Below are positions 32,862 to 41,236 of a DNA stretch of 43,487 nt, piece by piece; within the stretch, counting starts at the first letter, position 1, and each line of letters begins with the position of its first letter. Origin of the DNA: Pseudomonas sp. KK4. GTDB taxonomy: Bacteria > Pseudomonadota > Gammaproteobacteria > Pseudomonadales > Pseudomonadaceae. Position numbers and translations under genes: made by a program. The stretch spans positions 1 to 43,487 of the forward strand of contig NZ_LYVP01000044.1 in the NCBI RefSeq assembly GCF_001984065.1. Reading direction: 5' to 3'. Under the pieces are notes generated by a model, which searched no databases, was not told the origin of the DNA, and was given only the letters and a program-made list of their open reading frames with translations.

Positions 32862-34280
32862 TCAGCGTGATGGCAATGCCACACTCAATGTGGGAGCGGG
32901 CTTGCTCGCGAAAGCGTCATCCGCCACCTCACCGACATCAGCCAACAACCGCATATTCATCCGCAACCCAACTTCAGTATTCTCAGCCCAAAGCCTGCCC
33001 CCCTGCCGCTGCACCGCATTCCTGGCAATGCTCAACCCCAACCCGAACCCGCCATCCCCGGGCCGCGAGCCATCGAGTCGAGTGAACGGCAGGAAGATCC
33101 GCTCCAGATCCGCTTGCGCCACGCCGCCGCCCTGATCCTCCAGCCACAAATGCCAGTAGTCACCATCCCGCCGTCCGCCCAGGTGAACCACGCCACCCTC
33201 GGGGGAATGCCGAATGGCATTGCGCAGCATGTTTTCCAACGCCTGGGCCAGGGTATTGAGGTGGCCGCGCACCCAGCAGGATGCCTCCACCGAGCACCGC
33301 AACTGCCCGCCCGGCCAGCAGCTTTCATAGCAGGCGTTTTCGGTGAGCATTTCCCACAGCGCCTGGATCTGGATCGCTTCGTCGGGAAGGCGGGTGCGTT
33401 CGGTGTCCAGCCAGGCCAGTTGCAGGGTGTCTTCCACGAGCCGCTGCATGCCGTCGACCTCGCGGCCGATGCGCTCGCGCAACGGCTCAAGTTCCTGCTC
33501 GCTTTCGCTGGCCACCCGCAGGCGGCTCAGTGGCGTGCGCAGTTCGTGGGACAGGTCGCGCAGCAATTGCTGTTGCAAGGCCACGGTGGTTTGCAGGCGT
33601 TCGGACATGTGATCGAACGCCCTGCCGAGTTCACCCAGCTCATCGACGCGGTTGGTGGTGCGACTGGACAATCGGACATTCAGTTGATCGGCGCGCCAGG
33701 CATTGGCCTGGGCGCGCAGGTGATTGAGCGGCACCACCAGCAGGCGGTACAGGCCGACGCACAACAATAAAGTGAAGAGTCCGGGTATGACGCCATTGGT
33801 GATGACGCGCCAGAACACCTGGTAGCGGCCAGGCAGGAAGCGCTCAGGCAATTCGATGACCAGGCTGCCGGCAGACGCGTCGTGCGGGAACGGTACGCGC
33901 ATCCACGGTCGGCCTTTCTTGTGCACGGGCCAGTCCAGGCCACGCAGGAAGGTCAGGTGTTCGATGTCCTTGTCCGACAGCGACTGACTGCTCAGCGATT
34001 GCAAATCACCGCCGATGACCCCGACCCAACTCTCCTCCTGCGTGCGCATGTTCTGCAGCCAACTGTCGACGCCCGCGCGCTGCCCCTGCTGCCACGCCTG
34101 TTCCGCTTCCTGCGCATAGCGCGTGAGGGTGCCGCGGGCTTCGTCGGACAGGAACTGATTGCGCTCTTCCATGTAGCGCCCCCAGGACCAGCTCAGCCAG
34201 ATCATCAGCAGACAGAATGCCACCAGCAGGCAGGCAAGCTTCCAGAACAGCGAGTGCCGCCCTGGCAGATTACATTTCAT
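32862..34280 (-). CDS. Sensor histidine kinase, PirS-like
   Basis: This 472-residue kinase has TM1 (about 14-32), a periplasmic domain (about 35-155), TM2 (about 160-180), HAMP (about 181-235), HisKA with His245 (DLSHELRTPLSRL), and HATPase with N-box LENMLRNAIRHS, DQGGGV and FGLGLS. The start (ATG 34280) overlaps the response-regulator stop by 11 bases. Its last 19 residues (DDAFASKPAPTLSVALPSR) are read from a REP element at 32888-32918 and do not belong to the kinase fold. Position beside gacS-ldhA matches PA0930 (pirS), whose partner receptor pirA is not next to it here. Signal unknown; iron or catechol link is inferred from PirS and the Fur-like site upstream. Confidence 0.88.
   Translation of the reverse strand: MKCNLPGRHSLFWKLACLLVAFCLLMIWLSWSWGRYMEERNQFLSDEARGTLTRYAQEAEQAWQQGQRAGVDSWLQNMRTQEESWVGVIGGDLQSLSSQSLSDKDIEHLTFLRGLDWPVHKKGRPWMRVPFPHDASAGSLVIELPERFLPGRYQVFWRVITNGVIPGLFTLLLCVGLYRLLVVPLNHLRAQANAWRADQLNVRLSSRTTNRVDELGELGRAFDHMSERLQTTVALQQQLLRDLSHELRTPLSRLRVASESEQELEPLRERIGREVDGMQRLVEDTLQLAWLDTERTRLPDEAIQIQALWEMLTENACYESCWPGGQLRCSVEASCWVRGHLNTLAQALENMLRNAIRHSPEGGVVHLGGRRDGDYWHLWLEDQGGGVAQADLERIFLPFTRLDGSRPGDGGFGLGLSIARNAVQRQGGRLWAENTEVGLRMNMRLLADVGEVADDAFASKPAPTLSVALPSR
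32888..32918. repeat. Single REP element inside the kinase C-terminus
   Basis: The REP core lies wholly within the 3' end of the sensor kinase gene and is translated as FASKPAPT. It is a solitary REP, not an inverted pair. Confidence 0.88.
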
Positions 34281-34995
34281 CGCCGGCACTCAGGACGTAA
34301 CCCTTGCCCCACACCGTGCGCACTTCGCGGTCGATGTAGCCGATGGCCTTTAGTTTGCGGCGGATCTGGCTGATGTGCATGTCCAGGCTGCGGTCATGGG
34401 CGGCGTAGCCCCGCTGCAGTACGTGCTGATAAAGGAAGGCTTTGCTCAACACTTCATCGCCGTTGCGGTTGAGGGTGTCCAGCAGACGATACTCGCTGCG
34501 GGTCAGGCCGGCGGCGTGCTCGCCATAGAACACCTCGGACAGCTCATCGTCGAAACGCAGGCTGTCCGCCACCGCAGCCATCGCCGCCGCCGCCGGCGTC
34601 GGCTGACGATCCAGCGCAACGCGGCGCAGAATCGCCTCGATGCGCACCCGCAACTCGACCATGCTGAACGGCTTGGGCAGGTAATCGTCCGCCCCCAGAC
34701 GAAAGCCGCTGATGCGATCCGCCTCGGCACCGAGCGCCGACATCAGCAGCACCGGGGTCGAGTGGCTCTGGCGCAATTGCGTCAACACCGAGAGCCCGTC
34801 CAGGCCGGGCAGCAGAATGTCCATCAGCACCACATCGAAGGGTTGCCGACGGGCCGCATCCAGACCTTCCTGGCCGTTCTGGCACCAGGTCACCTGGAAA
34901 CCGCTACGGCCCAGGTGTTCGTGGACATAGGCACCGAGCACGAGGTCGTCTTCGATGGACAGGATACGGGGGTGGCCGGCTGCGATGGGAGTCAT
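34270..34995 (-). CDS. OmpR-family response regulator, PirR-like
   Basis: This 241-residue regulator has a receiver domain (about 10-125; acidic pair EDD 15-17, phosphoacceptor Asp59 in VVLMDILLPGLDG, Lys108 in LPKPF) and an OmpR-type winged helix at the C-terminus (LTRSEYRLLDTLNRNGDEVLSK, DMHISQIRRKLK, RTVWGKGYVLS). The start is placed at 34995 (MTPIAAGHP). It is transcribed with the kinase gene (11-base overlap) and divergent from gacS. By position it is PA0929 (pirR), which in P. aeruginosa controls a ferric-enterobactin receptor; a Fur-like palindrome lies immediately ahead. Confidence 0.9.
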   Translation of the reverse strand: MTPIAAGHPRILSIEDDLVLGAYVHEHLGRSGFQVTWCQNGQEGLDAARRQPFDVVLMDILLPGLDGLSVLTQLRQSHSTPVLLMSALGAEADRISGFRLGADDYLPKPFSMVELRVRIEAILRRVALDRQPTPAAAAMAAVADSLRFDDELSEVFYGEHAAGLTRSEYRLLDTLNRNGDEVLSKAFLYQHVLQRGYAAHDRSLDMHISQIRRKLKAIGYIDREVRTVWGKGYVLSAGDEM

Positions 34996-35006
34996 GACTA
35001 TCTGCA

Positions 35007-35030
35007 AATAATTCTCAGTTGATGATTATT
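35007..35030. promoter_or_regulatory. Candidate Fur box ahead of the PirR-like gene
   Basis: A 24-base dyad ahead of the regulator has outer arms AATAAT and ATTATT and inner arms TCA and TGA, nine paired positions each side. Fur boxes are AT-rich dyads of GATAAT-type hexamers. The TGAGAATTATTTGC word is one often seen in Pseudomonas iron promoters. It lies 12 bases before the regulator start codon, where binding would repress pirRS in iron-replete cells. Confidence 0.45.
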
Positions 35031-35211
35031 CAAGATTGAACGGTCAGGAACAAGTCGAGGCGCCGAACGCGGTGCGAAAGCCCTGGCCTGAGCGATGAAT
35101 GACGTCATCAATTTTTACGAAGATTGCCTGCCTGCAAATCGCTACACTGCGCAAGTGGTGCGTGCCGGATGCATGTGCGGGTCTATGAATAGCGGGATGC
35201 AGGAGAGAGGC

Positions 35212-37965
35212 GTGCTCACGAAACTGGGAATTAAAGGCCGCGTGCTGTTGCTGACCCTGTTGCCGACCAGCCTGATGGCGTTGGTGCTGGGCGGTTATTT
35301 CACCTGGATGCAGCAATCGGATCTGCACGCCCAACTCATGAAGCGCGGGCAGATGATCGCCGAGCAACTGGCACCGCTGGTGGCGCCCGCCATGGGCCAC
35401 AGGAACACCGAACTGCTGGAGCGCATCGCCACCGAATCCCTGGAACAACCGGACGTACGCGCCGTGACGTTCCTGGCGCCGGACCGCTCGCTGCTGGCCC
35501 ACGCCGGGCCCTTGATGCTCAATCAGGCGCCGCTGGGGGATGCCTCGCGGATGCTCAGTCGCAGCGGCAATGACGCGACCCGTTATCTGCTGCCGGTTTT
35601 CGGCAAACACCGCAACCTCTCCGGTGATGTGATTCCCGAGGAAACCGACCGGCTGCTGGGCTGGGTCGAACTCGAACTGTCCCACAGCGGCATGCTGCTG
35701 CGCGGCTACCGCAGTCTGTTCGCCAGCTTCATGATGATCATCGCCGGCCTGGGAGGTGCGGCGTTGCTGGCCCTGCGCATGGGCCGCACGATCAACCGGC
35801 CGTTGGACCAGATCAAGCAGGCCGTTTCCCAACTCAAGGATGGCCATCTGGAAACCCGCCTGCCGCCGCTTGGCAGCCAGGAGCTGGATGAACTGGCGTC
35901 CGGCATCAACCGCATGGCCGGCACCCTGCAGAATGCCCAGGAAGAATTGCAGCACAGCATCGACCAGGCCACCGAAGACGTGCGTCAGAACCTGGAAACC
36001 ATCGAGATCCAGAACATCGAGCTCGATCTGGCGCGCAAGGAAGCTCTGGAAGCCAGCCGGATCAAGTCCGAGTTCCTGGCCAACATGAGCCACGAAATCC
36101 GCACCCCGCTCAATGGCATTCTCGGCTTCACCCACCTGCTGCAAAAGAGCGAGCTGACCCCGCGGCAACTCGATTATCTGGGCACCATCGAAAAGTCCGC
36201 CGACAGCCTGCTGGGCATCATCAATGAGATCCTCGACTTCTCCAAGATCGAGGCCGGCAAACTGGTGCTCGACCACATTCCGTTCAACCTGCGCGACCTG
36301 TTGCAGGACACCCTGACCATCCTCGCCCCCGCCGCCCACGCCAAACAGCTGGAACTGGTGAGCCTGGTCTATCGCGACACGCCACTGTCGCTGGTGGGCG
36401 ATCCGCTGCGACTCAAACAGATCCTCACCAACCTGGTCAGCAACGCGATCAAGTTCACCCGCGAAGGCACCATCGTCGCCCGAGCCATGCTCGAAGAAGA
36501 GCACGAGGACAGCGTGCAACTGCGCATCAGCATCCAGGACACCGGCATCGGCCTGTCGAACCAGGACGTGCGTGCGCTGTTCCAGGCCTTCAGCCAGGCT
36601 GACAATTCGCTGTCGCGGCAACCGGGCGGCACCGGCCTGGGGCTTGTGATTTCCAAGCGCCTGATCGAGCAGATGGGCGGTGAGATCGGCGTCGACAGCA
36701 CGCCAGGGGAAGGCTCGGAGTTCTGGATCAGTCTGAGCCTGCCGAAAACCCGCGACGATGCCGAAGACCTGCCCGGCCCACCGCTGTCCGGGCGCCGGGT
36801 GGCGGTGCTGGAAAACCACGAACTGGCCCGTCAGGCCTTGCAGCATCAACTGGAAGACTGCGGCCTGATGGTCACCCCGTTCAGCAATCTGGAAAGCCTG
36901 ACCAATGGCGTGACTGCCGCTCACCAGACCGATCAGGCGATCGATCTGGCGGTGCTCGGCGTCACCAGCAACGACATGCCACCGGAGCGCCTGAACCAGT
37001 ACATCTGGGACCTCGAACACCTGGGCTGCAAGGTGCTGGTGCTGTGCCCGACCACGGAACAGACGCTGTTCCACCTCTCGGTGCCCAACCCCCACAGCCA
37101 ACTCCAGGCCAAGCCGGCGTGCACGCGCAAGCTACGGCGGGCGCTGTCGGATCTGGTCAACCCGCGCCAGCTGCGCAGCGAGCCCGGCGAGCCGGTTTCC
37201 AGCCGCGCACCGAAGGTACTGTGCGTCGACGACAACCCGGCCAACCTGTTGCTGGTGCAAACCCTGCTCGAAGACATGGGTGCCAAAGTGCTGGCCGTGG
37301 AAAGTGGATACGCCGCCGTGCGCGCGGTGCAGAGCGAGACCTTCGATCTGGTGCTGATGGATGTGCAGATGCCCGGCATGGACGGGCGTCAGAGCACCGA
37401 GGCGATCCGTCAGTGGGAAAGTGAACGCCATGGCACGCCGCTGCCGATCGTCGCCCTCACCGCCCACGCCATGGCCAACGAGAAACGCGCACTGTTGCAA
37501 AGCGGCATGGATGACTACCTGACCAAACCCATCAGCGAGCGGCAGCTGGCGCAGGTGGTGTTGAAGTGGAGCGGACTGGCGCTGCGCAACCAGAGCCCTG
37601 AGCGCCCGGGCGACACCCAAGCCAGTGGCTTTGAGTTGCAGGTGCTCGATCACGAAGAAGGTTTGCGCCTGGCCGCCGGCAAGGCCGATCTGGCCGCGGA
37701 CATGCTGGCGATGCTGCTGGCATCGCTCGAGGCCGACCGCGAAGCCATCCGCCAGGCTCGGGAAAGCCATGACCATAACGCCCTGATCGAACGAGTCCAT
37801 CGCCTGCATGGCGCCACCCGTTATTGCGGCGTACCGCAATTGCGCGCCGCCTGCCAGCGCAGCGAAACCTTGCTCAAGCAACAGGACCCGAAAGCCGTCG
37901 CTGCGCTTGAAGAACTCGACCGCGCGATCAATCGCCTGGCGGCACAGGCGCGGATCAATGCTTGA
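35212..37965 (+). CDS. gacS: Hybrid sensor histidine kinase GacS (BarA family)
   Basis: This 917-residue tripartite kinase activates GacA and so the Rsm small RNAs. Order: TM1 (about 10-30), periplasmic domain (about 35-165), TM2 (168-188), HAMP (189-243), HisKA with His294 (NMSHEIRTPLNG), HATPase (N-box LTNLVSNAIKF, 404-414; GGTGLGL, 472-478), degenerate then active receiver (Asp717 in LMDVQMPGMDG, Lys772) and HPt with His863 (ERVHRLHGATR). These three phospho-residues and the 917 length are the published P. fluorescens GacS values, as I recall them. The GTG at 35212 has AGGAGAGAGG ahead; an earlier ATG in the same frame (35095) has no ribosome site. It is followed by ldhA, as in P. aeruginosa. 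Confidence 0.97.
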   Translation: MLTKLGIKGRVLLLTLLPTSLMALVLGGYFTWMQQSDLHAQLMKRGQMIAEQLAPLVAPAMGHRNTELLERIATESLEQPDVRAVTFLAPDRSLLAHAGPLMLNQAPLGDASRMLSRSGNDATRYLLPVFGKHRNLSGDVIPEETDRLLGWVELELSHSGMLLRGYRSLFASFMMIIAGLGGAALLALRMGRTINRPLDQIKQAVSQLKDGHLETRLPPLGSQELDELASGINRMAGTLQNAQEELQHSIDQATEDVRQNLETIEIQNIELDLARKEALEASRIKSEFLANMSHEIRTPLNGILGFTHLLQKSELTPRQLDYLGTIEKSADSLLGIINEILDFSKIEAGKLVLDHIPFNLRDLLQDTLTILAPAAHAKQLELVSLVYRDTPLSLVGDPLRLKQILTNLVSNAIKFTREGTIVARAMLEEEHEDSVQLRISIQDTGIGLSNQDVRALFQAFSQADNSLSRQPGGTGLGLVISKRLIEQMGGEIGVDSTPGEGSEFWISLSLPKTRDDAEDLPGPPLSGRRVAVLENHELARQALQHQLEDCGLMVTPFSNLESLTNGVTAAHQTDQAIDLAVLGVTSNDMPPERLNQYIWDLEHLGCKVLVLCPTTEQTLFHLSVPNPHSQLQAKPACTRKLRRALSDLVNPRQLRSEPGEPVSSRAPKVLCVDDNPANLLLVQTLLEDMGAKVLAVESGYAAVRAVQSETFDLVLMDVQMPGMDGRQSTEAIRQWESERHGTPLPIVALTAHAMANEKRALLQSGMDDYLTKPISERQLAQVVLKWSGLALRNQSPERPGDTQASGFELQVLDHEEGLRLAAGKADLAADMLAMLLASLEADREAIRQARESHDHNALIERVHRLHGATRYCGVPQLRAACQRSETLLKQQDPKAVAALEELDRAINRLAAQARINA

Positions 37966-38027
37966 TGTGGCGCAAAAACGTAGGTAGTTGGACGAGCTAA
38001 TGTCGGTGTGAAAACAAGGAGAACCGC

Positions 38028-39017
38028 ATGCGTACGATTCTTTTCAGCAGCCAGACCTACGACAGCGACAGTTTTCTGGCCGCCGACCTGCCGCCCGACA
38101 TCGAGCTGCATTTCCAGGCTGCGCGATTGAGCCTGGACACAGCAACCCTGGCCGAGCATCACGAGGTGGTGTGCGCCTTCATCAATGACGACCTCGGCGC
38201 CCCGGTGCTCGAACGTCTGGCCACCGGTGGCACGCGTCTGATTGCCCTGCGCTCGGCCGGTTACAACCATGTCGATCTCGCTGCGGCGAAACGCCTGGGG
38301 CTGACGGTTGTGCGCGTACCGGCCTACTCGCCCCACGCCGTGGCCGAGCACGCGGTGGCGTTGATCCTGGCGCTGAACCGGCGCTTGCACCGCGCTTACA
38401 ACCGCACCCGCGAAGGCGATTTCACCCTGCATGGGCTGACCGGTTTCGATCTGGTGGGCAAGACCGTCGGTGTGGTCGGCACCGGGCAGATAGGCGCCAC
38501 CTTCGCCAGGATCATGAACGGTTTCGGCTGCCAACTGCTGGCCTATGACCCCTACCCCAACCCGCAGGTCGAGGCGTTGGGTGCGCGTTATCTGAGCTTG
38601 CCGCAACTGCTGGCCGAATCGCAGATCATCAGCCTGCACTGCCCGCTCAACGAACAGAGCAAACACCTGATCAATCGTCAATCGCTGGCGCACATGCAAC
38701 CCGGTGCCATGTTGATCAACACCGGACGTGGCGGGCTGGTGGACACGCCCGCGCTGATCGACGCCTTGAAGGACGGTCAATTGGGTTACCTGGGGCTGGA
38801 CGTGTATGAAGAGGAGGCACAACTGTTCTTCGAGGACCGTTCCGACCTGCCGCTGCAGGACGATGTGCTGGCGCGCCTGCTGACCTTTCCCAACGTGATC
38901 GTCACCGCGCACCAGGCCTTCCTGACGCGCGAGGCACTGGGCGCGATTGCCGCGACGACCTTGCAGAACATCGCCGCATGGGCCGCCGGTAGCGTGCAGA
39001 ATCAGGTCGAGGGCTGA
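38028..39017 (+). CDS. ldhA: D-2-hydroxyacid (D-lactate) dehydrogenase
   Basis: This 329-residue NAD-dependent enzyme reduces pyruvate to D-lactate. The Rossmann fold VGVVGTGQIGATFARI is at about 147-162, the catalytic Arg in INTGRGGLVD (about 234), the Glu in DVYEEEAQ (about 263) and the His in VTAHQAFLT (about 295). The NTGRGGLVDTPALIDAL and FFEDRSD segments are typical of LdhA. Length matches (about 329). It lies 62 bases after gacS with its own ribosome site (AAGGAGAACC), as in the PA0928-PA0927 order. Convergent with the zinc-ribbon gene; the stops are only five bases apart. Confidence 0.96.
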   Translation: MRTILFSSQTYDSDSFLAADLPPDIELHFQAARLSLDTATLAEHHEVVCAFINDDLGAPVLERLATGGTRLIALRSAGYNHVDLAAAKRLGLTVVRVPAYSPHAVAEHAVALILALNRRLHRAYNRTREGDFTLHGLTGFDLVGKTVGVVGTGQIGATFARIMNGFGCQLLAYDPYPNPQVEALGARYLSLPQLLAESQIISLHCPLNEQSKHLINRQSLAHMQPGAMLINTGRGGLVDTPALIDALKDGQLGYLGLDVYEEEAQLFFEDRSDLPLQDDVLARLLTFPNVIVTAHQAFLTREALGAIAATTLQNIAAWAAGSVQNQVEG

Positions 39018-39022
39018 GCGGT

Positions 39023-39559
39023 TCAGGCCCTGGACAAGGCGATCATCAACCCCAGCCAGCCGAAGCCGATCAAGCGCTGCATGTTCGAATGGCCCGGACG
39101 CAGCAGGAACCAGACAAAAAACGGCGGCAGCAAAAACACCATGATTTTCAGCCAGAGTTCCACCGGGCGTGGTCCTGCGGGTGTGGCAACCGGGGCCTCG
39201 ACCTTGTTTCGACGTCGAAACGCCGCAGGCGTGGCCCGTGAGGCACTCTTTTTTGTCGGCAAAGGCTCGAAGGACAGCGCCGCCTGCTCCTTGACCGTTA
39301 CCTCAGGCAAGGCCCGTGGCACGCGCTCGTCAGTGGGTAGGCGGCCGAAGGAGAGCGGTGCCTCATCAATGCTGGTTGGCCCAATCGCGGCCCGAGGCAC
39401 GCTCTGCCCAGTGCTTGACTGCCCGAAGTAAAGCGGCGTTTGCTGAAGTTGCGTGGGCGTTGCCACCAGCATGACCCCGGTGGGCGCACCGCAATGGATG
39501 CAAGCGGGCGCCATTGAACTGATGCTTTGCTTGCACTCGAAACACTCGATTAACGCCAT
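39023..39559 (-). CDS. Zinc-ribbon protein with a 26-residue repeat and two membrane spans
   Basis: This 178-residue protein begins with a zinc-ribbon: Cys6, Cys9, Cys20 and Cys23 in ECFECK...PACIHCG. The middle contains three copies of a 16-residue motif at a constant 26-residue period: PLYFGQSSTGQSVPRA (42-57), PLSFGRLPTDERVPRA (68-83) and ALSFEPLPTKKSASRA (94-109). Two hydrophobic spans close the protein (about 137-153 and 160-175). The start is at 39559 (MALIECFE); a frame continues upstream to 39646 without a ribosome site. Neighbouring zinc-Cys protein starts 135 bases away on the other strand. Function unknown; a small membrane-bound regulatory or assembly protein is one possibility. 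Confidence 0.75.
   Translation of the reverse strand: MALIECFECKQSISSMAPACIHCGAPTGVMLVATPTQLQQTPLYFGQSSTGQSVPRAAIGPTSIDEAPLSFGRLPTDERVPRALPEVTVKEQAALSFEPLPTKKSASRATPAAFRRRNKVEAPVATPAGPRPVELWLKIMVFLLPPFFVWFLLRPGHSNMQRLIGFGWLGLMIALSRA
39233..39436 (-). repeat. Coding tandem repeat, three copies at 78-base period
   Basis: The 16-residue motif of the zinc-ribbon protein repeats three times with a 26-codon (78-base) spacing, so it arose by duplication in frame. Conserved positions are L-x-F, P-T and R-A; spacer residues diverge. Confidence 0.7.
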
Positions 39560-39693
39560 GTGCCTTCCCTGACCCTGCAAAAGCGGCAGTGTGCCATGAC
39601 TGGCCCCGTCAGTTGAACCTGATCGAAGGTCACATGCCCGCACCATGCTGCGCGTATGCCCGTGCTAGCATATCGCGCATATTTGGAGGACCC

Positions 39694-40128
39694 ATGGTCG
39701 AACACGATTTCCGCTACAGCCTGATGAACCCGCAACACACCCTCACCGAATGCCGCGCCCTGGTGCCGGGGCGTTATCAAGTCACCGGCAACGGCGGTTC
39801 GATTCGCAACAATGACGTGCTGGTCGTGACCCTCAAAGGTGCCAAGGACCTGTCCATGCGCCTGACCGTCGAAACGGTTCGCCACCTGATCAACCCGCCC
39901 GGGCAATGGGTCGCGGTGGCCAGTGGCCCGGTGTTCGGCGAACTGGCGATCCACACCTGGAAAGTGAACTGCGACAGCTGCGCCAAGGTGCTCGATTTCG
40001 AGTTCGCGGTCGACGCCAAGCTGGGCAACAAGGCCGAAAAGCCTGCTGCCACCGCGCGGATTGCCGAATTGGGCTGGAAGTCGGTCGGCGAGAAACACCT
40101 TTGCCCGAAATGCCAGGAGCCAGCGTAA
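39694..40128 (+). CDS. Small protein with two CxxC pairs, unknown function
   Basis: This 144-residue protein has two CxxC pairs, Cys93/Cys96 (VNCDSCAKV) and Cys137/Cys140 (HLCPKCQ), which could bind one zinc. The N-terminal half is beta-rich (YQVTGNGGSI, DVLVVTLKG). A start at 39694 has TTTGGAGGACCC in front; an upstream frame to 39589 is not supported. No signal peptide. Its stop overlaps the META-domain gene by one base (TAATG), so the two are translated together. Divergent from the zinc-ribbon gene. I do not recognise the family. Confidence 0.78.
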   Translation: MVEHDFRYSLMNPQHTLTECRALVPGRYQVTGNGGSIRNNDVLVVTLKGAKDLSMRLTVETVRHLINPPGQWVAVASGPVFGELAIHTWKVNCDSCAKVLDFEFAVDAKLGNKAEKPAATARIAELGWKSVGEKHLCPKCQEPA

Positions 40129-40532
40129 TGAAACGCCTTGCTCTGGCTGCGATGATGGGCGCCGGCCTGATGGGCTGCGCCGCTGAACCGGTGCAATTGC
40201 AACAGAACCGCAGCTACATTCTGGAGTGGATCGGCGAACGCCCGCTGATGGATTACAGTCATCTGACCATCACCCTGGGTGAAGACGGTCGTGCCTACGG
40301 CAACGGCGGCTGCAACCACTGGTTTGCGCCCTACACCCTCGAAGGCGACAAGCTGACCTTCGGCAAGATCGGCAGCACCCGCAAGCTCTGCGCACCGGCG
40401 TTGATGGAACAGGAAAACCGCTTCCTGCAGGCCCTGGAAAACGTGCAGCGCTGGGACGTTTCGCCAATCGAGCAAATGCGCTTCTGGCCCGCCGAAGGCA
40501 AGCCGCTGCGCTGGTGGCTCGAGGAGGGTTGA
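40128..40532 (+). CDS. META-domain (HslJ-like) lipoprotein
   Basis: This 134-residue protein has a lipobox (GAGLMGC, Cys17) and a META domain (DUF306): DYSHLTITLGEDGRAYGNGGCNHWF and LTFGKIGSTRKLCAPALMEQENRFLQALE. Members such as HslJ are heat- or novobiocin-linked outer-membrane or periplasmic proteins of uncertain role. Cys pairs in GGCNHW and RKLCAP probably form a disulfide. It overlaps the preceding CxxC gene by one base and is followed by a REP-like repeat at 40571. Confidence 0.85.
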   Translation: MKRLALAAMMGAGLMGCAAEPVQLQQNRSYILEWIGERPLMDYSHLTITLGEDGRAYGNGGCNHWFAPYTLEGDKLTFGKIGSTRKLCAPALMEQENRFLQALENVQRWDVSPIEQMRFWPAEGKPLRWWLEEG

Positions 40533-40570
40533 TCGCCCTTCAGTGATCGTCTGGAGCAATCCCCCTGTTT

Positions 40571-40640
40571 CTGTAGGAGCACAGCTTGCTGGCGATGGCG
40601 TCCACAAGATCGCTATCGCGGGCAAGCCCTGCTCCTAAAG
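40571..40640. repeat. Inverted repeat of the third REP-like class
   Basis: CTGTAGGAGCACAGCTTGCTGGCGATGGCG-like and CGCTATCGCGGGCAAGCCCTGCTCCTAAAG-like arms (split when quoted) pair imperfectly. Same class as 24181-24250. It lies between the META gene and the end of the TlpA-like gene. Confidence 0.7.
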
Positions 40641-40654
40641 GACCGGCCAACGAT

Positions 40655-41122
40655 TCAATTCCTGGCCTGCAACGCCTCGAGCTTCGCCATGACTCCCGCC
40701 GCCGTCTGCTCGCCCATCAACTGTTCCCGCACCTTGCCCTTGTTGTCGATGATGTAGGTCACCGGCAATGCCTCGCTGCGTGGCAGTTCGAAAATTTCCG
40801 ACGGGTCCTGCGCCAGCACGGTGAATTGGATGCCGAGCTTCTCGGCGGCGCCTTTGAGCTCCTGGCCCTGCACGTTGTCGAAGTTGACCCCGAACACACC
40901 GATCTTCTTGTCCTTGAGCTGATCGGCCAGGTGGTTCAATTCCGGAATCTCGGTGCGGCACGGGCCGCACCATTCGGCCCAGTAGTTGAGCACCAGCCAT
41001 TGTTTGTCCAGACGACCGGCGTCGACCTTCTGGCCGTTCTGATCGATACCGTAGTCGTTACCGCACCCCGCCAGCATCAACGCCCCGATGATCGCCAATG
41101 CCGCTGCCAGTCGCCTTGCCAT
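40655..41122 (-). CDS. TlpA-like thioredoxin-fold lipoprotein
   Basis: This 155-residue protein has a lipoprotein signal (LMLAGC, Cys20) and a thioredoxin fold with the redox motif WCGPC at 51-55 and the cis-proline in ALPVTYIID. It probably works in the periplasm as a thiol-disulfide reductase (TlpA/ResA type), supplying reductant to a partner. The start at 41122 (MARRLAAALA) is preferred over an upstream one at 41173. It is divergent from arsC and convergent with the META gene. The target protein is not evident; no cytochrome c biogenesis gene is adjacent. Confidence 0.88.
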   Translation of the reverse strand: MARRLAAALAIIGALMLAGCGNDYGIDQNGQKVDAGRLDKQWLVLNYWAEWCGPCRTEIPELNHLADQLKDKKIGVFGVNFDNVQGQELKGAAEKLGIQFTVLAQDPSEIFELPRSEALPVTYIIDNKGKVREQLMGEQTAAGVMAKLEALQARN

Positions 41123-41236
41123 GTCGTGATCCTTGTCGAAAAAAGAATACTGCCGCGACCCATTGCCTCCCAAGGTTCTGGATTACGCGTTGCACAGTTA
41201 GAATAGCCGCCACCTTACCCAAAGTGCGACCCGCTC

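Noticed and set aside
35094..35110. TGACGTCA palindrome in the gacS leader
   Set aside because: Short and isolated; no matching bacterial regulator family known to me.
35095..35211. Upstream ATG start for gacS adding 39 residues
   Set aside because: No ribosome site; the GTG at 35212 has a strong site and gives the known 917-residue protein.
35044..37101. 685-codon minus-strand open frame opposite gacS
   Set aside because: Antisense shadow of gacS; the plus-strand frame has full kinase motifs.
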